64,000 nucleotides of DNA, taken from NCBI RefSeq assembly GCF_036884655.1, contig NC_088342.1:38537001-38601000 (forward strand). The letters run 5' to 3'. Numbering within the stretch: the stretch's first letter is position 1; the number at the start of each line of letters is the position of its first letter. Source of the DNA: Musa acuminata AAA Group (taxonomy: Eukaryota; Streptophyta; Magnoliopsida; Zingiberales; Musaceae). The notes below the pieces were generated by a model. It did no database searches and was not told the origin of the DNA. It was given only the letters and a program-made list of their open reading frames with translations. A program made the position numbers and the translations under genes. Below are positions 23,801-31,309 of this stretch, piece by piece.

Positions 23801-24838
23801 TCTTTGTGCAAGTAACAACACCTTGGAGCCACCTTGGTCACCACCTCGAACAATCCTATGTATACATATCAAGGCCACGTCAAACTGCTAACGACGTCAA
23901 CGATATTTTCCTATAGGAAACCATGACTTTGGGCTCATTATATCATCGTAGAACATAGTGATGCCATATGAATTGCATAATTGATTTCGAATTCTGATGT
24001 TGTTAACTTGACTCTTAGTTTTTGTGCAGAAAAATAAGAATGCATACGTTTAACTCATAATTCCGATGTATAAACTTATCATTGTATGGAAGCAAAAACA
24101 AAGGTTGATTTCGAACATTGGGAACAGAAATGATTTCAACAGATGCCTAAGGTTGTTGATGTGATCATTGGAATGAATGAGGTGACTGTAAAAGACCTTA
24201 ATTTAGCATATTATGTATTTATCAGATATAACCTCTGTCTTTTTGAAGAGAAGAGGAAGAGGACAATCACATCTGGGATTTCTTGTTGTCCATTAAACTC
24301 TCCCACCTAATCTTCTCCACCTTCAACTAATATCTCGTCCACTAAAATTTATGGTAATCCACTATTAGAACTTTGGAACATGATATTTCTATGGATGAGT
24401 TTAGTGTAGTGTGTGCAGAAGCTGAGATTGCTTACTTGGATGGCTCCGCCAACCTGAATGGGCTTCGCTTCCGCCTCTACTTCTTCGCCGAGCAGAGCAG
24501 CCTTGACGTGGTTGGTGCAGAGTTGGACGCCCGCCACTCGTCGGAACCCGGAGGCCACATAGGCTCCCAAACTGGCCACCGATTCCGCCACCAGAGCCGA
24601 GACTCCTCCGTTTAGGACGTCAAAGGGCTGACACAGTAAACACAACGATCAGAGAGGGCGCAGAGTTTGGCCAGAGGGGGCAGAGTTCTTCTACCTGGCA
24701 ACACGTTTCGGTGACCTTGAGGCGGCCGGTGAGTTTCCCAGGCGAGATTAGCGTGTACTGGAAACCGAGGGCGTGGAGGGTGCGGTCGATGCTCGCCATC
24801 GGCGGCGGCGGCGACGAGGAGTCCTCTGCTTCGGTCAT
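11744..24838 (-). CDS. DHNAT: peroxisomal hotdog thioesterase, DHNA-CoA thioesterase type (three exons, giant intron)
   Basis: Exons are 24838-24695 (residues 1-48), 24627-24436 (49-112) and 11896-11744 (113-162, stop at 11744). All junctions are phase 0 with GT/AG ends. The 162-residue product matches the plant DHNAT family in length and order: [54 protein letters not shown], then [10 protein letters not shown]. It ends in KYAKL, whose last three residues AKL form a type-1 peroxisomal signal. The family hydrolyses 1,4-dihydroxy-2-naphthoyl-CoA in phylloquinone synthesis. The catalytic Glu is E63. The His normally before GG (VLHGG) is Asn54 here. The first ATG of the frame is used. Intron 1 is 67 nt; intron 2 is 12,539 nt and holds nested retrotransposons. 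Whether the long transcript is still spliced is inferred from intact sites and frame. Confidence 0.85.
12453..12937 (+). repeat. 5' LTR of the Tat-like gypsy element
   Basis: It begins TGTTG and ends TTTCCCA, and shares long stretches with 23413-23913, for example AGTTACAAATTGCCTC, AAATATTCATG and ATAAAAACACACCCTCAACT. TATA-like AGTATAAAAACAC lies at about 12727. Downstream, TTGGCATTAGAGG at about 12944 is the likely primer-site region. Confidence 0.8.
13445..14398 (+). pseudogene. gypsy gag remnant
   Basis: Blocks in alternating frames read [22 protein letters not shown], split here as [11 protein letters not shown] and ARKWYARL, then [13 protein letters not shown] and [11 protein letters not shown], and finally a C-terminal part with [17 protein letters not shown]. 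These are the gag core and the conserved gag C-terminus of Tat-type elements. Frameshifts at about 13640 and 13940 break it. Confidence 0.75.
14440..17770 (+). pseudogene. gypsy pol remnant (protease, RT, RNase H, integrase)
   Basis: Protease: [14 protein letters not shown] and later [10 protein letters not shown], with DTS in place of the DTG/DSG catalytic triad. [22 protein letters not shown] (15307-15366) and [10 protein letters not shown] (15505-15534). Immediately after QIERNVD (about 15600) the segment expected to hold the catalytic YVDD box is missing and the frame is lost. RNase [17 protein letters not shown] (about 16325-16372) and NNEAEYEAL. Integrase fragments run from about 16900 to 17770 and continue after the nested copia at 21301-21560. 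Dozens of stops make the gene dead. Confidence 0.8.
17775..18188 (+). repeat. 5' LTR of the Tork-like element
   Basis: TG...CA termini (TGTTAGTTTGG to CTCTAACA). A TATA box TATAAATA lies at 17840-17847, giving a U3 of only about 100 bp. It differs from the 3' LTR at two bases, a G/A in the R/U5 part and an A/T near the end. Confidence 0.95.
18191..18204 (+). other. primer-binding site (initiator Met tRNA type)
   Basis: CTGGTATCAGAGCC starts two bases after the LTR end; TGGTATCAGAGC is the complement of the 3' end of plant initiator tRNA-Met, the usual copia primer. Confidence 0.92.
18229..19506 (+). pseudogene. copia gag-protease of the Tork-like element, premature stop
   Basis: The ATG at 18229 opens an about 425-residue frame. 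Residues 1-200 are the gag core ([28 protein letters not shown]). A CCHC zinc knuckle, [14 protein letters not shown], starts near residue 230. The protease motif [11 protein letters not shown] has its aspartate at about 294. A TAG at 19504-19506 cuts the polyprotein at the start of the gag-pre-integrase region, where a Trp codon would be expected. The gag part itself is intact and could still form particles. Confidence 0.9.
19507..20815 (+). pseudogene. copia integrase with in-frame deletion of RT/RNase H
   Basis: After the stop, a one-base frameshift in an A run (19532-19537) moves the frame. An open frame then runs to a TGA at 20813-20815. It holds the integrase: [15 protein letters not shown] and [11 protein letters not shown] supply the D, D and E, followed by the FGCPAYMHV and KKCIFLGYA motifs. 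At about 20681-20692 the text passes from the connection domain ([14 protein letters not shown]) directly to the extreme end of RNase H ([18 protein letters not shown]). This skips the whole RT with no loss of frame. Normal copia polyproteins are about 400-450 residues longer. Confidence 0.88.
20870..20881 (+). other. polypurine tract of the Tork-like element
   Basis: AAGGTGGAGATT directly precedes the 3' LTR; it is the standard plus-strand primer sequence of Tork-type copias. Confidence 0.85.
20882..21295 (+). repeat. 3' LTR of the Tork-like element
   Basis: Same length and termini as the 5' LTR, with TATA box at 20947-20954. The near identity of the pair dates this as the youngest complete insertion in the window. 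Confidence 0.95.
21301..21570 (+). pseudogene. gypsy integrase C-terminal fragment, right of the nested copia
   Basis: [29 protein letters not shown] and SRGKLALN match the C-terminal (GPY-like) domain of Tat integrases. It directly continues the sequence cut at 17774, which shows the copia inserted here. Confidence 0.75.
21840..22640 (-). pseudogene. antisense accessory ORF of the Tat-like element
   Basis: On the strand opposite pol, between integrase and the 3' LTR, two blocks read as protein. One (21870-22088) has [20 protein letters not shown] and a basic/acidic helix. The other (22066-22281) is a Lys/Glu-rich coiled-coil-like segment with [11 protein letters not shown] third (22343-22633) continues with [12 protein letters not shown]. 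Tat-lineage elements are known to carry an extra antisense ORF at this place, of unknown function. Frameshifts separate the blocks. Confidence 0.6.
23090..23385. repeat. about 72-bp tandem repeat in the gypsy 3' region, 4 copies
   Basis: Copies start near 23093, 23163, 23238 and 23311, each with AAGATAAATCYGCTACRA then a CACARRGCCAAAT core. A diverged copy lies at 22806-22870. Tandem repeats in the 3' untranslated region are characteristic of Tat/Ogre elements and are known seeds of satellite DNA. Confidence 0.8.
23413..23913 (+). repeat. 3' LTR of the Tat-like gypsy element
   Basis: It begins TGTTAGACAAAATAAAC and ends TTTTCCTA (terminal CA changed to TA). It differs from the 5' LTR by many substitutions and small indels, so the insertion is old compared with the copia nested inside it. 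Confidence 0.8.
23914..24435. other. remaining intron 2 sequence left of the thioesterase exon 2
   Basis: Non-repetitive, AT-rich intron sequence with no coding potential. 23914-23975 imperfectly duplicates 12394-12454 on the other side of the gypsy insertion, ending with the exact 18-bp word. Confidence 0.6.
24436..24838 (-). CDS. DHNAT: DHNAT-type thioesterase exons 1 and 2 with 67-nt intron
   Basis: Exon 1 (24695-24838) encodes a short acidic, Pro-rich leader and ends ETCCQ at a CAG/GTAGAA donor. Exon 2 (24436-24627) follows a TGTCAG acceptor and carries the catalytic helix ([10 protein letters not shown]) of the hotdog fold. It ends GGAIQ at a CAA/GTAAGC donor. The exons are strongly GC-rich. 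An upstream GTG-initiated extension is possible in frame but unlikely, since plant genes start at ATG. Confidence 0.9.
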
Positions 24839-24889
24839 CTCTTCTTGGTTAGGGCGAACTACCGCGCCTACGGACCGCCCCTTTAACTT

Positions 24890-24895
24890 CACGTG
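24890..24895. promoter_or_regulatory. G-box CACGTG upstream of the thioesterase ATG
   Basis: CACGTG lies about 52 bp upstream of the start codon, in a TTCACGTGACG context. G-boxes bind bZIP and bHLH (PIF) factors in light-regulated plant genes. Function here is inferred from the motif only. Confidence 0.5.
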
Positions 24896-26530
24896 ACGAT
24901 AGCCACTAATATCCTCGCCTTGACGCTGCGACTTGAGTCACGACTAGCGAGGAAGGACGTGAAGTGCTTCCACGGACGTCACAGATTGGAAGAGTGAGTA
25001 GAACCGGAATCTCTCTCTTCTCTCTGCTGACACACGTTTCCTCGAGTTCTTCGCTCACGCTTTCCGTATATTCTCACCTGCAGCATTATTGCTTACGAAA
25101 ACTCGTTTCTGACAGCAGCGTCTTGCCCTTCGCTTCTACATATATTTTTAAGTATCCTCGGTGACCTTCTTGCGAACACTTTCAGTTCGTCTTTGTTGAC
25201 TGTGGCAGAATTTTGCAGCAGGCAGTTGGCGTGTGAGATTGTTTACATTAAAACAATCTTGTTTACATTATTTTTATTTTTTCTTGTTTTTTGGCCATTA
25301 AAACTTGAAACATTTCCTTGGAAAGCATGGCTTGTAATTGTTTTAAAAAAAGTGGAGTCAAAAGGATTCAGCTCCACTGTTTGCATTGACCCCTTTTTAT
25401 TATTTGACCAAAAGAAGTTTGGACAAATTCTTGAAATTTTTTTTTTATTTTCTCCTGAGTAGATTTTTTAATAATATTTTTATCTAATAATATTTTTTCT
25501 CTTTCTTTTTCAATGGATCGATTCACCCTAGTTATACTGTTTTTAATAATATCAAAAAATACTATTATATAGTAAACAACATTATAGTATATCATTTTTG
25601 TAAAAACATTATATTTATAGTGTTTATATTTTAATAAGCTAGAAAGGCATTATACTGTTATAAAAATACTATAATATATAATTTTTACAACGTTATAATA
25701 TTATTTTTATAATTTCTGAAAATATTATAACATAATGTAAAGACATCATAACTAGAATAAAAAAAAGAAAAGGGGAAGAAAAAAATGATAGATGACTGGG
25801 GGTATTTCAAATGTTATATTAAAAAAATACTATTAGAAAATTCTGAAAATGGAGCACTTTGGAATGACTTTTTTCTTAGATTTGGCAACAATTTTCTTCT
25901 TCTCTTCCTCTGTTCAACTCATGGTTACTCTTCTCCTCTCTTCTCTTCATCTGTGTGCTCTATCTTTGGTTTGCACGCTTGATGATAATGATGCATCTTT
26001 TCAGATTGACCAGATTGGATCGAAGAAGCAATACATTTAGTCACGTTGTTTTTGTGGCTGAAACAATTGCTTCTTCGATGATTGAGTTCCATTTAGGTGG
26101 AACTCAATTGAGGACATTTGCGTTTTGAAGGGACAGCGTCTTGTCCATTCAAAGGTGAACACGTCGAACACCGGCCAACCTCAATACGGTACGGGTAGAC
26201 TCTGCCTAACAATGAAGACTTTACAGAGGGATTCTCCACGCTATAGATAGCAAATTGATCTTTACATCAACAGGTCAAGAATTGTTGCTCTGGTGATGAG
26301 AAAAAGCTTTGGTGAAGCTGTAATAAGCATTACACTGTACTGTAACATGGTAATCTTAATCTTCAAGGATATGTCCTCTCTCGTTAGGTTGGTTTGGTTC
26401 TCGAGAGAACCATATTGGTCAGAGTCAATAAAGTTCAACGCTTAAAATCTTCGGTCTTCGGTCATCAAACCAAACATCAAAAAGGTTCTCCGGCTTGACC
26501 ATTCATATGGATGCACAGTTAATTTCCTCA
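24896..26530. other. intergenic, promoter side of thioesterase gene; no gene seen
   Basis: 24896-25190 is moderately GC-rich and may hold the thioesterase promoter. 25440-25760 is extremely AT-rich, with many short TATAATATTA-like inverted words. 26081-26108 forms a perfect 11-bp stem with a 6-nt loop (ATTGAGTTCCA / TGGAACTCAAT). No reading frame here looks like protein. Confidence 0.5.
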
Positions 26531-26554
26531 GCCAGCCAATGTTTCTGCTGTGTG

Positions 26555-26563
26555 CTATAAATG
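26555..26563 (+). promoter_or_regulatory. TATA box of the 93-residue protein gene
   Basis: CTATAAATG lies 50-58 bp before the ATG, preceded by CAGCCAGCCAATG (CCAAT-like) about 20 bp further upstream. Confidence 0.65.
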
Positions 26564-26612
26564 CATCCTCGTACACAGCCATTGTGAGATAGATAGAGAA
26601 AGAGAGAGAGAG

Positions 26613-26894
26613 ATGGGAAGAGGGAGGAACACATTGCTTGCTCTGTTTGGCCTCAAGAGGATGCACGACCAAGGAGAGGAAGAGGCTGAGCCCAGGCATT
26701 CAAGAAAGGTTCGACCTGGGGACGGAGATGGACTGCATTGGTATGGCGAGCACGACGTAGACGTGAAGGCTAAGGAATACATCGACAAAGTCCACCGGAA
26801 CATGGCCATGGACAGGCAAGACATGGAGGCCAAAGAGTTCATCGACAAGGTCCACCGGAAGATGAAGCTAGAGAGCCAAGCTGGTGCACCCTGA
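26613..26894 (+). CDS. small basic/acidic plant protein with duplicated AKE[YF]IDKVHR motif
   Basis: This is a 93-residue intronless protein. The ATG at 26613 follows a purine-rich leader. The N-terminus MGRGRNTLLALFGLKR is basic and amphipathic. Residues 21-45 are acidic to mixed and end HWYG. The C-terminal half contains two near-identical 14-residue blocks, 51-64 (AKEYIDKVHRNM) and 71-84 (AKEFIDKVHRKM), exactly 20 residues apart. The block resembles the short C-terminal motif of plant DUF761-type proteins, in which a similar AxEFIxxF/H motif precedes a basic end. That link is inference, and I do not know the function. It has its own TATA box, and AATAAA sites follow at 26963, 27060 and 27122. 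Confidence 0.75.
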   Translation: MGRGRNTLLALFGLKRMHDQGEEEAEPRHSRKVRPGDGDGLHWYGEHDVDVKAKEYIDKVHRNMAMDRQDMEAKEFIDKVHRKMKLESQAGAP

Positions 26895-27047
26895 TGGCAT
26901 GAAGCTGGCGATGCATGCAGCACAGTCTTCAGTCCCACCATGCTTCGTCTTCTTTCTCGTTGAATAAACCCCGTTGTGAAACTACATAGATATACGTACG
27001 TTATGTAAATAGACATTCAAGCATATGCTTCATCATATGATGTAGGT

Positions 27048-27171
27048 GATCATTATTAGAATAAAGCTCCATGTCTTTTGGCTGTGTAAGGTATTCCTTT
27101 GAGATCTATGATCATTATTAGAATAAAGCTCCGTGTCTTTTGGCTGTGTAAGGTATTCCTTTGAGATCTAT
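27048..27171 (+). repeat. 62-bp tandem duplication carrying AATAAA
   Basis: 27048-27109 and 27110-27171 are identical except for one A/G. Each copy holds an AATAAA (27060-27065 and 27122-27127) and a GT/T-rich stretch, so a polyadenylation region appears to have been doubled downstream of the small gene. Confidence 0.93.
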
Positions 27172-28103
27172 GGAGGAATCAACTCGAGAGCATGATGACA
27201 GGCAAAGATGCTTGAGGAGAGCACATGCTTCTGACAAGCCACGTTGCTGGCATTAGATCAACAGTGTAGAGGTGATGGTGGGTAATATTAATAAGGCTTA
27301 TAATGAGCATAATCTCATGTTTTCTCAGTTACTTAATCTTCCACATTTCATGCTTGCAATCCTATCCATGTAAGATGGATAAAACTCCAGAGAGGTATCC
27401 TCGACTTGTTACCTATCAAGACTAAACATCATCATAATGCAGTAACCATTGCATGATCACTCTCTCTTGCTGCAGTGTAATGGAATAGACTAAGGAATAT
27501 AACTAGACTCCAATCCTGTAAGTACACCAAGTTGTACCTCCCTCAACTGAGCATTGTTCCTCAAAGACAACAACTTTGGCCATTGATTTTTTGGTGATCA
27601 TCACTCACTCTGTACAGAGTGTAGGCAGTGATCGAAGTACGATTTGCCGGGAATCTCATGGGTGACAAGAACATATCACGTGGATGAAGGCAAGGTCTTT
27701 GCTTTTGCTCAGCTTAAACTAATGGCAATCATTGGAATACGGCATTAATTACCTCTGGAGAAGTAAGAGAAGCTCAAACAATTCATCCATGCCTACAGAA
27801 GTAAAATGGGTTAGTCTCTTTCTAATCATCCCATTAATGATTGAAGAGCATGAGACAGAAACAAGTGTGCATAATATCACCCAGAGAAGGCTTGAAAGGG
27901 AGAGCTAAAAGAAAGGTAGATGATGATCCATGTCCTTTGAGAAGGTTGGCAGAGTAGACAAGGAGCATTTGTGTGAGTTGGAGACCACTTTGGGTGAGAT
28001 GCATGTGCTGTGCAAGCTTCGACTTGGAGACACCTCATGTTTCGGATCTTGCCTCCCAAGTGTTCCCCAGAGCTCACCCTCACCCTTCTGCTCTCTCTCT
28101 ATG
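27172..28103. other. intergenic between two small genes
   Basis: Unique-looking sequence with no convincing reading frame. The last 150 bp is the promoter side of the next gene, with a pyrimidine-rich stretch (TCTGCTCTCTCTC) just before its TATA box. Confidence 0.5.
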
Positions 28104-28113
28104 TATATATAAG
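28104..28113 (+). promoter_or_regulatory. TATA box of the 70-residue protein gene
   Basis: TATATATAAG lies about 45-50 bp upstream of the start codon at 28157. Confidence 0.7.
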
Positions 28114-28156
28114 CAGAGGAGGGATTTGAGTTGCACAGACTTGTTGGTTTCGTGGG

Positions 28157-28465
28157 ATGAAGGGCTCTTGGGTTCGCACCATCACCTCCCCCTTCAGGAA
28201 AGCATACACCATCTTCAACGCTCCCAGAGACAAGAAGCCCCAAGCTGGTTTGTGCCATCAGCTTCAGCTTGCTCTGTTCCATCATGCTTTCTCTGCAGCT
28301 ATAGATGCAGAGCTGAAGCCATGTGTTTGGTGATTTGTTTCAGGGGATGATCAAAGAGGATCGAAGCTACAGGGGGAGGTGATGGCGTGCACGTACGAGG
28401 ATGTGCAAGTGATGTGGTCGATCCTCGACAAATCGAGGCCCAGAGAAGGCATAGCAGGCTCGTGA
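28157..28465 (+). CDS. small conserved plant protein, 70 residues, two exons
   Basis: Exon 1 is 28157-28247 and exon 2 is 28344-28465. The 96-nt intron has a G/GTTTGT donor and a TTTCAG acceptor, phase 1. The N-terminus MKGSWVRTITSPFRKAYTIF is a basic amphipathic helix; a Gly/Lys/Gln linker follows. The C-terminal part VMACTYEDVQVMWSILDKSR (residues 43-62) is the conserved core. I recognise this as a small angiosperm protein family, but no biochemical function is known to me. The frame is only visible after splicing, since each exon is short. A TATA box and a (GA)n tract in the 3' UTR flank it. Confidence 0.8.
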
Positions 28466-28538
28466 GGTAGGAAGATGAAGATGTTATATACGTTGAATCT
28501 TTGTATGTTGGCCGAGTAGATTGAATCCCCATGAAGTC

Positions 28539-28564
28539 GAGAGAGAGAGAGAGAGAGAGAGAGA
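28539..28564. repeat. (GA)13 microsatellite
   Basis: A perfect GA run lies about 75 bp after the stop codon of the 70-residue protein gene, probably in its 3' UTR. Confidence 0.95.
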
Positions 28565-28960
28565 TCCATGGCGAGATTCTTATTACTTTGTGATTATTCA
28601 TGTGGCCGAGATTGTGTTCTGTTTGCTTTGCTACTTCGATTTGTGATCGGAGCTTCTCGGCCGAGCTAAGGGTGATTGTATGTTCAAATCGAAATAGAAT
28701 CGGGTCAACGATTCAATAATTTCGATTAGAATCATCAATTTCAAATTAAGTATATAAAAAAATAAAAATAAAATTTAAATAAGTTATATTATAGCTAATA
28801 TTTTAGATTTAAAAACTTATTCACCTGCGTTTAAATCTTGGTAAAGTATTTTAATTTTATTTTTTTTATTAATTGAATCAATAGATCAAATTGGAATCGG
28901 AACTAAGTTATGGTTTTGATACTCGAACCATAGGAAGAAACTGACATCACTAACACTTAA
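28565..28960. other. intergenic, AT-rich
   Basis: The 3' flank of the small gene followed by AT-rich sequence. Nothing recognisable. Confidence 0.5.
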
Positions 28961-29652
28961 GCTCAAACTTAGCCTGGCCATCCTAGCAATCTATCAACCA
29001 TGTCCCTTTGACAAGTCGTAGTCGAATCCAAGGATATGTGGCTTCAATCGATCACACATGAACGAACGCCCAACCATCCAACCTTGTGAAAGACGTACTC
29101 AGACGACATGAGCTACAAAAACAACAAACGTTATATCATGTCCTCACCCAAAACATCACACGTGTGATCTCAGATATAATCATTCCCAAACCACTTATAA
29201 AAAGAAATCCAAGGTTTAAATCATAAATATTTTTCACCTACTTGATCTCATCGATTAGGTTGACCGATCCAATCGATTTGACTGGTCTTGAACTTTCTAA
29301 CTTTAGGAACTAACATAATCGTTGGAAGGGCCATTGTCGGGAACACCCTTGACTTAATCTTATAGGTTTGGTTCGTCGGGAAATTGTAAGTTAAACTTCA
29401 AACAGACTTAGAATGGGCCTTAATAAGATCTGATTCTCCTCCCTAACTTGGACAACCAAAATATGACTTAAAATATTGGCATTAGAAGGAGAGCTACCAA
29501 GCATGTCTTAGGAAAACTTTGGGAGACCATCAAGGTCAAACCCTAATGATGCCAACCGACCAAATGCACCGAATAATCCAGGAAGACCAAGCCTAACGAT
29601 GTCGAATGCCCTTCTGCCAAATCCCCCATTTCAGTTCTCCAAGAGTTGATCC
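28961..29652 (+). mobile_element. possible gypsy LTR/leader remnant
   Basis: TTGGCATTAGAAGGAG at about 29477 closely matches TTGGCATTAGAGGAAG just inside the Tat-like element at 12944. It is followed by CAACCGACCAAATG-type leader sequence. The preceding 500 bp would then be a decayed LTR. Support is only this one match. Confidence 0.35.
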
Positions 29653-31309
29653 TGCTAGGAAATTTGGATAAAGTATCACATATGCAGTAGAAGAACAGAA
29701 AAAATAAAAACCTATATTCCTAAAAAAATATCTTATCGTCATGCAATAATTGGTGCACTAAAAAAAACGTAAAATCGAAAACTACACATATATGTGAGAT
29801 GTGTTATCTAGGGAGATAATATATCCTGAAAAAATCTCAGATCTATAGGAGAGGATGAAGGAGGTTAACTATCCTTCTCTCTAGTGGTGATCCACACAAT
29901 AGGTGCGTTGACGATGCTCCTCAAATCGCAACACGATCTTCCTTTTCACGTGCACCATGAATGCTACATTGTGATCAAGAAGAGGTTGACCCTTCTTACT
30001 GTCCACATACCCCAATCTTGGGCTATCGGTTGAGGGGAGAGAGGAGTGGGAGGAAAATATGAGGGGTGGCCTAGAGGAGGCTAGCCTATGCCACCTTTTG
30101 GCTCATCTTATTTATTGAGATTCCTACCCAATTAGGTACTAGATCTTTATCTAATCACCAAAGTCTCTTAGATTAGTGGATCTTTATCTAATAATCTCTA
30201 TTTATTCTTATTGAGTCTTACCCAAAAAATCTAATTATTCAGGGGCTTGCTCGATATCCAATAAAATAGAGGTTCTAGTGGATATCTTATATCCGAATTT
30301 CTACTCGTCACAATACCTACTATATATGTGTAACCCTCTAGGACCAATATCGAGCTGGCCAGAACTCCTTCTGACTCAGTGTATTATTATATTCATAATA
30401 ATTTACTCGACTCATCGACTCCGGACGTATTAGTCCACTATGTCGTAGTCCCAAACGATACAGGGGAATCCAATCCATTAGACATGTTTGTCCTTAGTTA
30501 CCGTGTATCTATATTTCCTCATCCATCAATATCCTAGAGACCATATACTACATGGTACTATCAGGTCCAAACAAAATCTACTTGAGTCTCCTTTAATCAG
30601 ATTCTCTAATAGAACTCTTTCTCTCTCAATCCGAATGTTCTTGGCTAGGGATTTGCCTTAGTAAGAACATACAATATATTCCTCTTATGGCACGAGAGCA
30701 GATGATCCTCTATCGATACTCAATTTCCCTCGTAAGGTTGGCTACCACTCCAGATGATCGGTTATGCAAGATTTAGAACTCCTAGGACTATAAGTCCGGT
30801 ATCAAAGAGTGGAGTGCTCATACATGACATCATTGATATTTTAAGTCTAAGGACTAGACATATAATTGAGACCACAGAATTATTGTCTAAAAATAAGGTA
30901 TCATTAACCATCCGATATTCCGTGACCAGATCAATCAGCAAATTAATTCTCCAATGAGCACTTGCACTGTATCCCTAGTGTCCCTACACAAGCAGTTATA
31001 AGACCAACCGCCTCCATCATATGGACATGTATACAGCACACCAGTATGTCCACTTATCTTAATGTCGCTCTCGAGTAACCTATGACCGGGATTATTTAGG
31101 GTATGTGTTTATAAGCGAATTGATCTCATTATTGTGATCTCATCACGATTCGATTCTCATTGCACAGATCCATGAACATTACAATATATGCAACATGCAA
31201 TATAAAATGAGAAAATACCAATAATAATAATAATAAGCAAAGAGATTGTGTAGTGTGTCACACGTGTCATTTCTCATGTGAGTAGCTTGCAGGGCACCTA
31301 TGACTAGCA
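29653..31309 (-). repeat. copia 3' LTR (minus strand), about 1.66 kb
   Basis: Read on the minus strand it begins TGCTAGTCATAGGTGCCC at 31309 and ends TTTCCTAGCA at 29653. Matching landmarks are shared with the LTRs at 33314, 45385 and 57909: CATAGGTTAC, GATGAGATCA and TATCCATATGATGG-like words. Confidence 0.88.

Larger units (their letters stand above)
12453..23913 (+). mobile_element. Ty3/gypsy retrotransposon, Tat/Ogre-like, decayed, with nested copia
   Basis: Two about 490-bp LTRs bound gag, protease, reverse transcriptase, RNase H and integrase remnants in that order, then an antisense ORF region and a tandem-repeat 3' region. That layout is typical of the Tat lineage. RNase H with FVNGSA and an EAEYEALI motif, plus the integrase tail with DLVL and SRGKL, also fit. 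Many stops and frameshifts show it is inactive. A Tork copia (17775-21295) interrupts the integrase C-terminus. No 5-bp target duplication is found. Instead an 18-bp word, GTGATGCCATATGAATTG, occurs at 12437-12454 and 23958-23975. Confidence 0.85.
11897..24435 (-). other. giant intron 2 of the thioesterase gene
   Basis: The intron runs from the GTAAGC donor at 24435 to the AG acceptor at 11897-11898. About 11.46 kb is a gypsy element with a nested copia; without it the intron would be near 1.1 kb. The non-transposon parts (11897-12452 and 23914-24435) show no other coding sequence. Confidence 0.8.

Noticed and set aside
23413..23913. CRISPR-like or satellite array at 22800-23400
   Set aside because: A plant retrotransposon 3' region; unit size about 72 bp without spacers, so an ordinary tandem repeat.
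12400..23975. Possibility that 13445-17770 is an endogenous pararetrovirus
   Set aside because: Two LTRs, RNase H with an EAEYEALI motif, an integrase and the Tat-type antisense ORF identify a Ty3/gypsy retrotransposon; no movement-protein or coat-protein features are seen.
25440..25760. AT-rich short inverted words as a possible MITE or matrix-attachment site
   Set aside because: No clear terminal repeats or target duplication; low complexity alone explains them.
27877..28285. Minus-strand open frames across the 70-residue gene
   Set aside because: The plus strand has a TATA box, good splice sites and a conserved peptide; the minus frames are their shadow.
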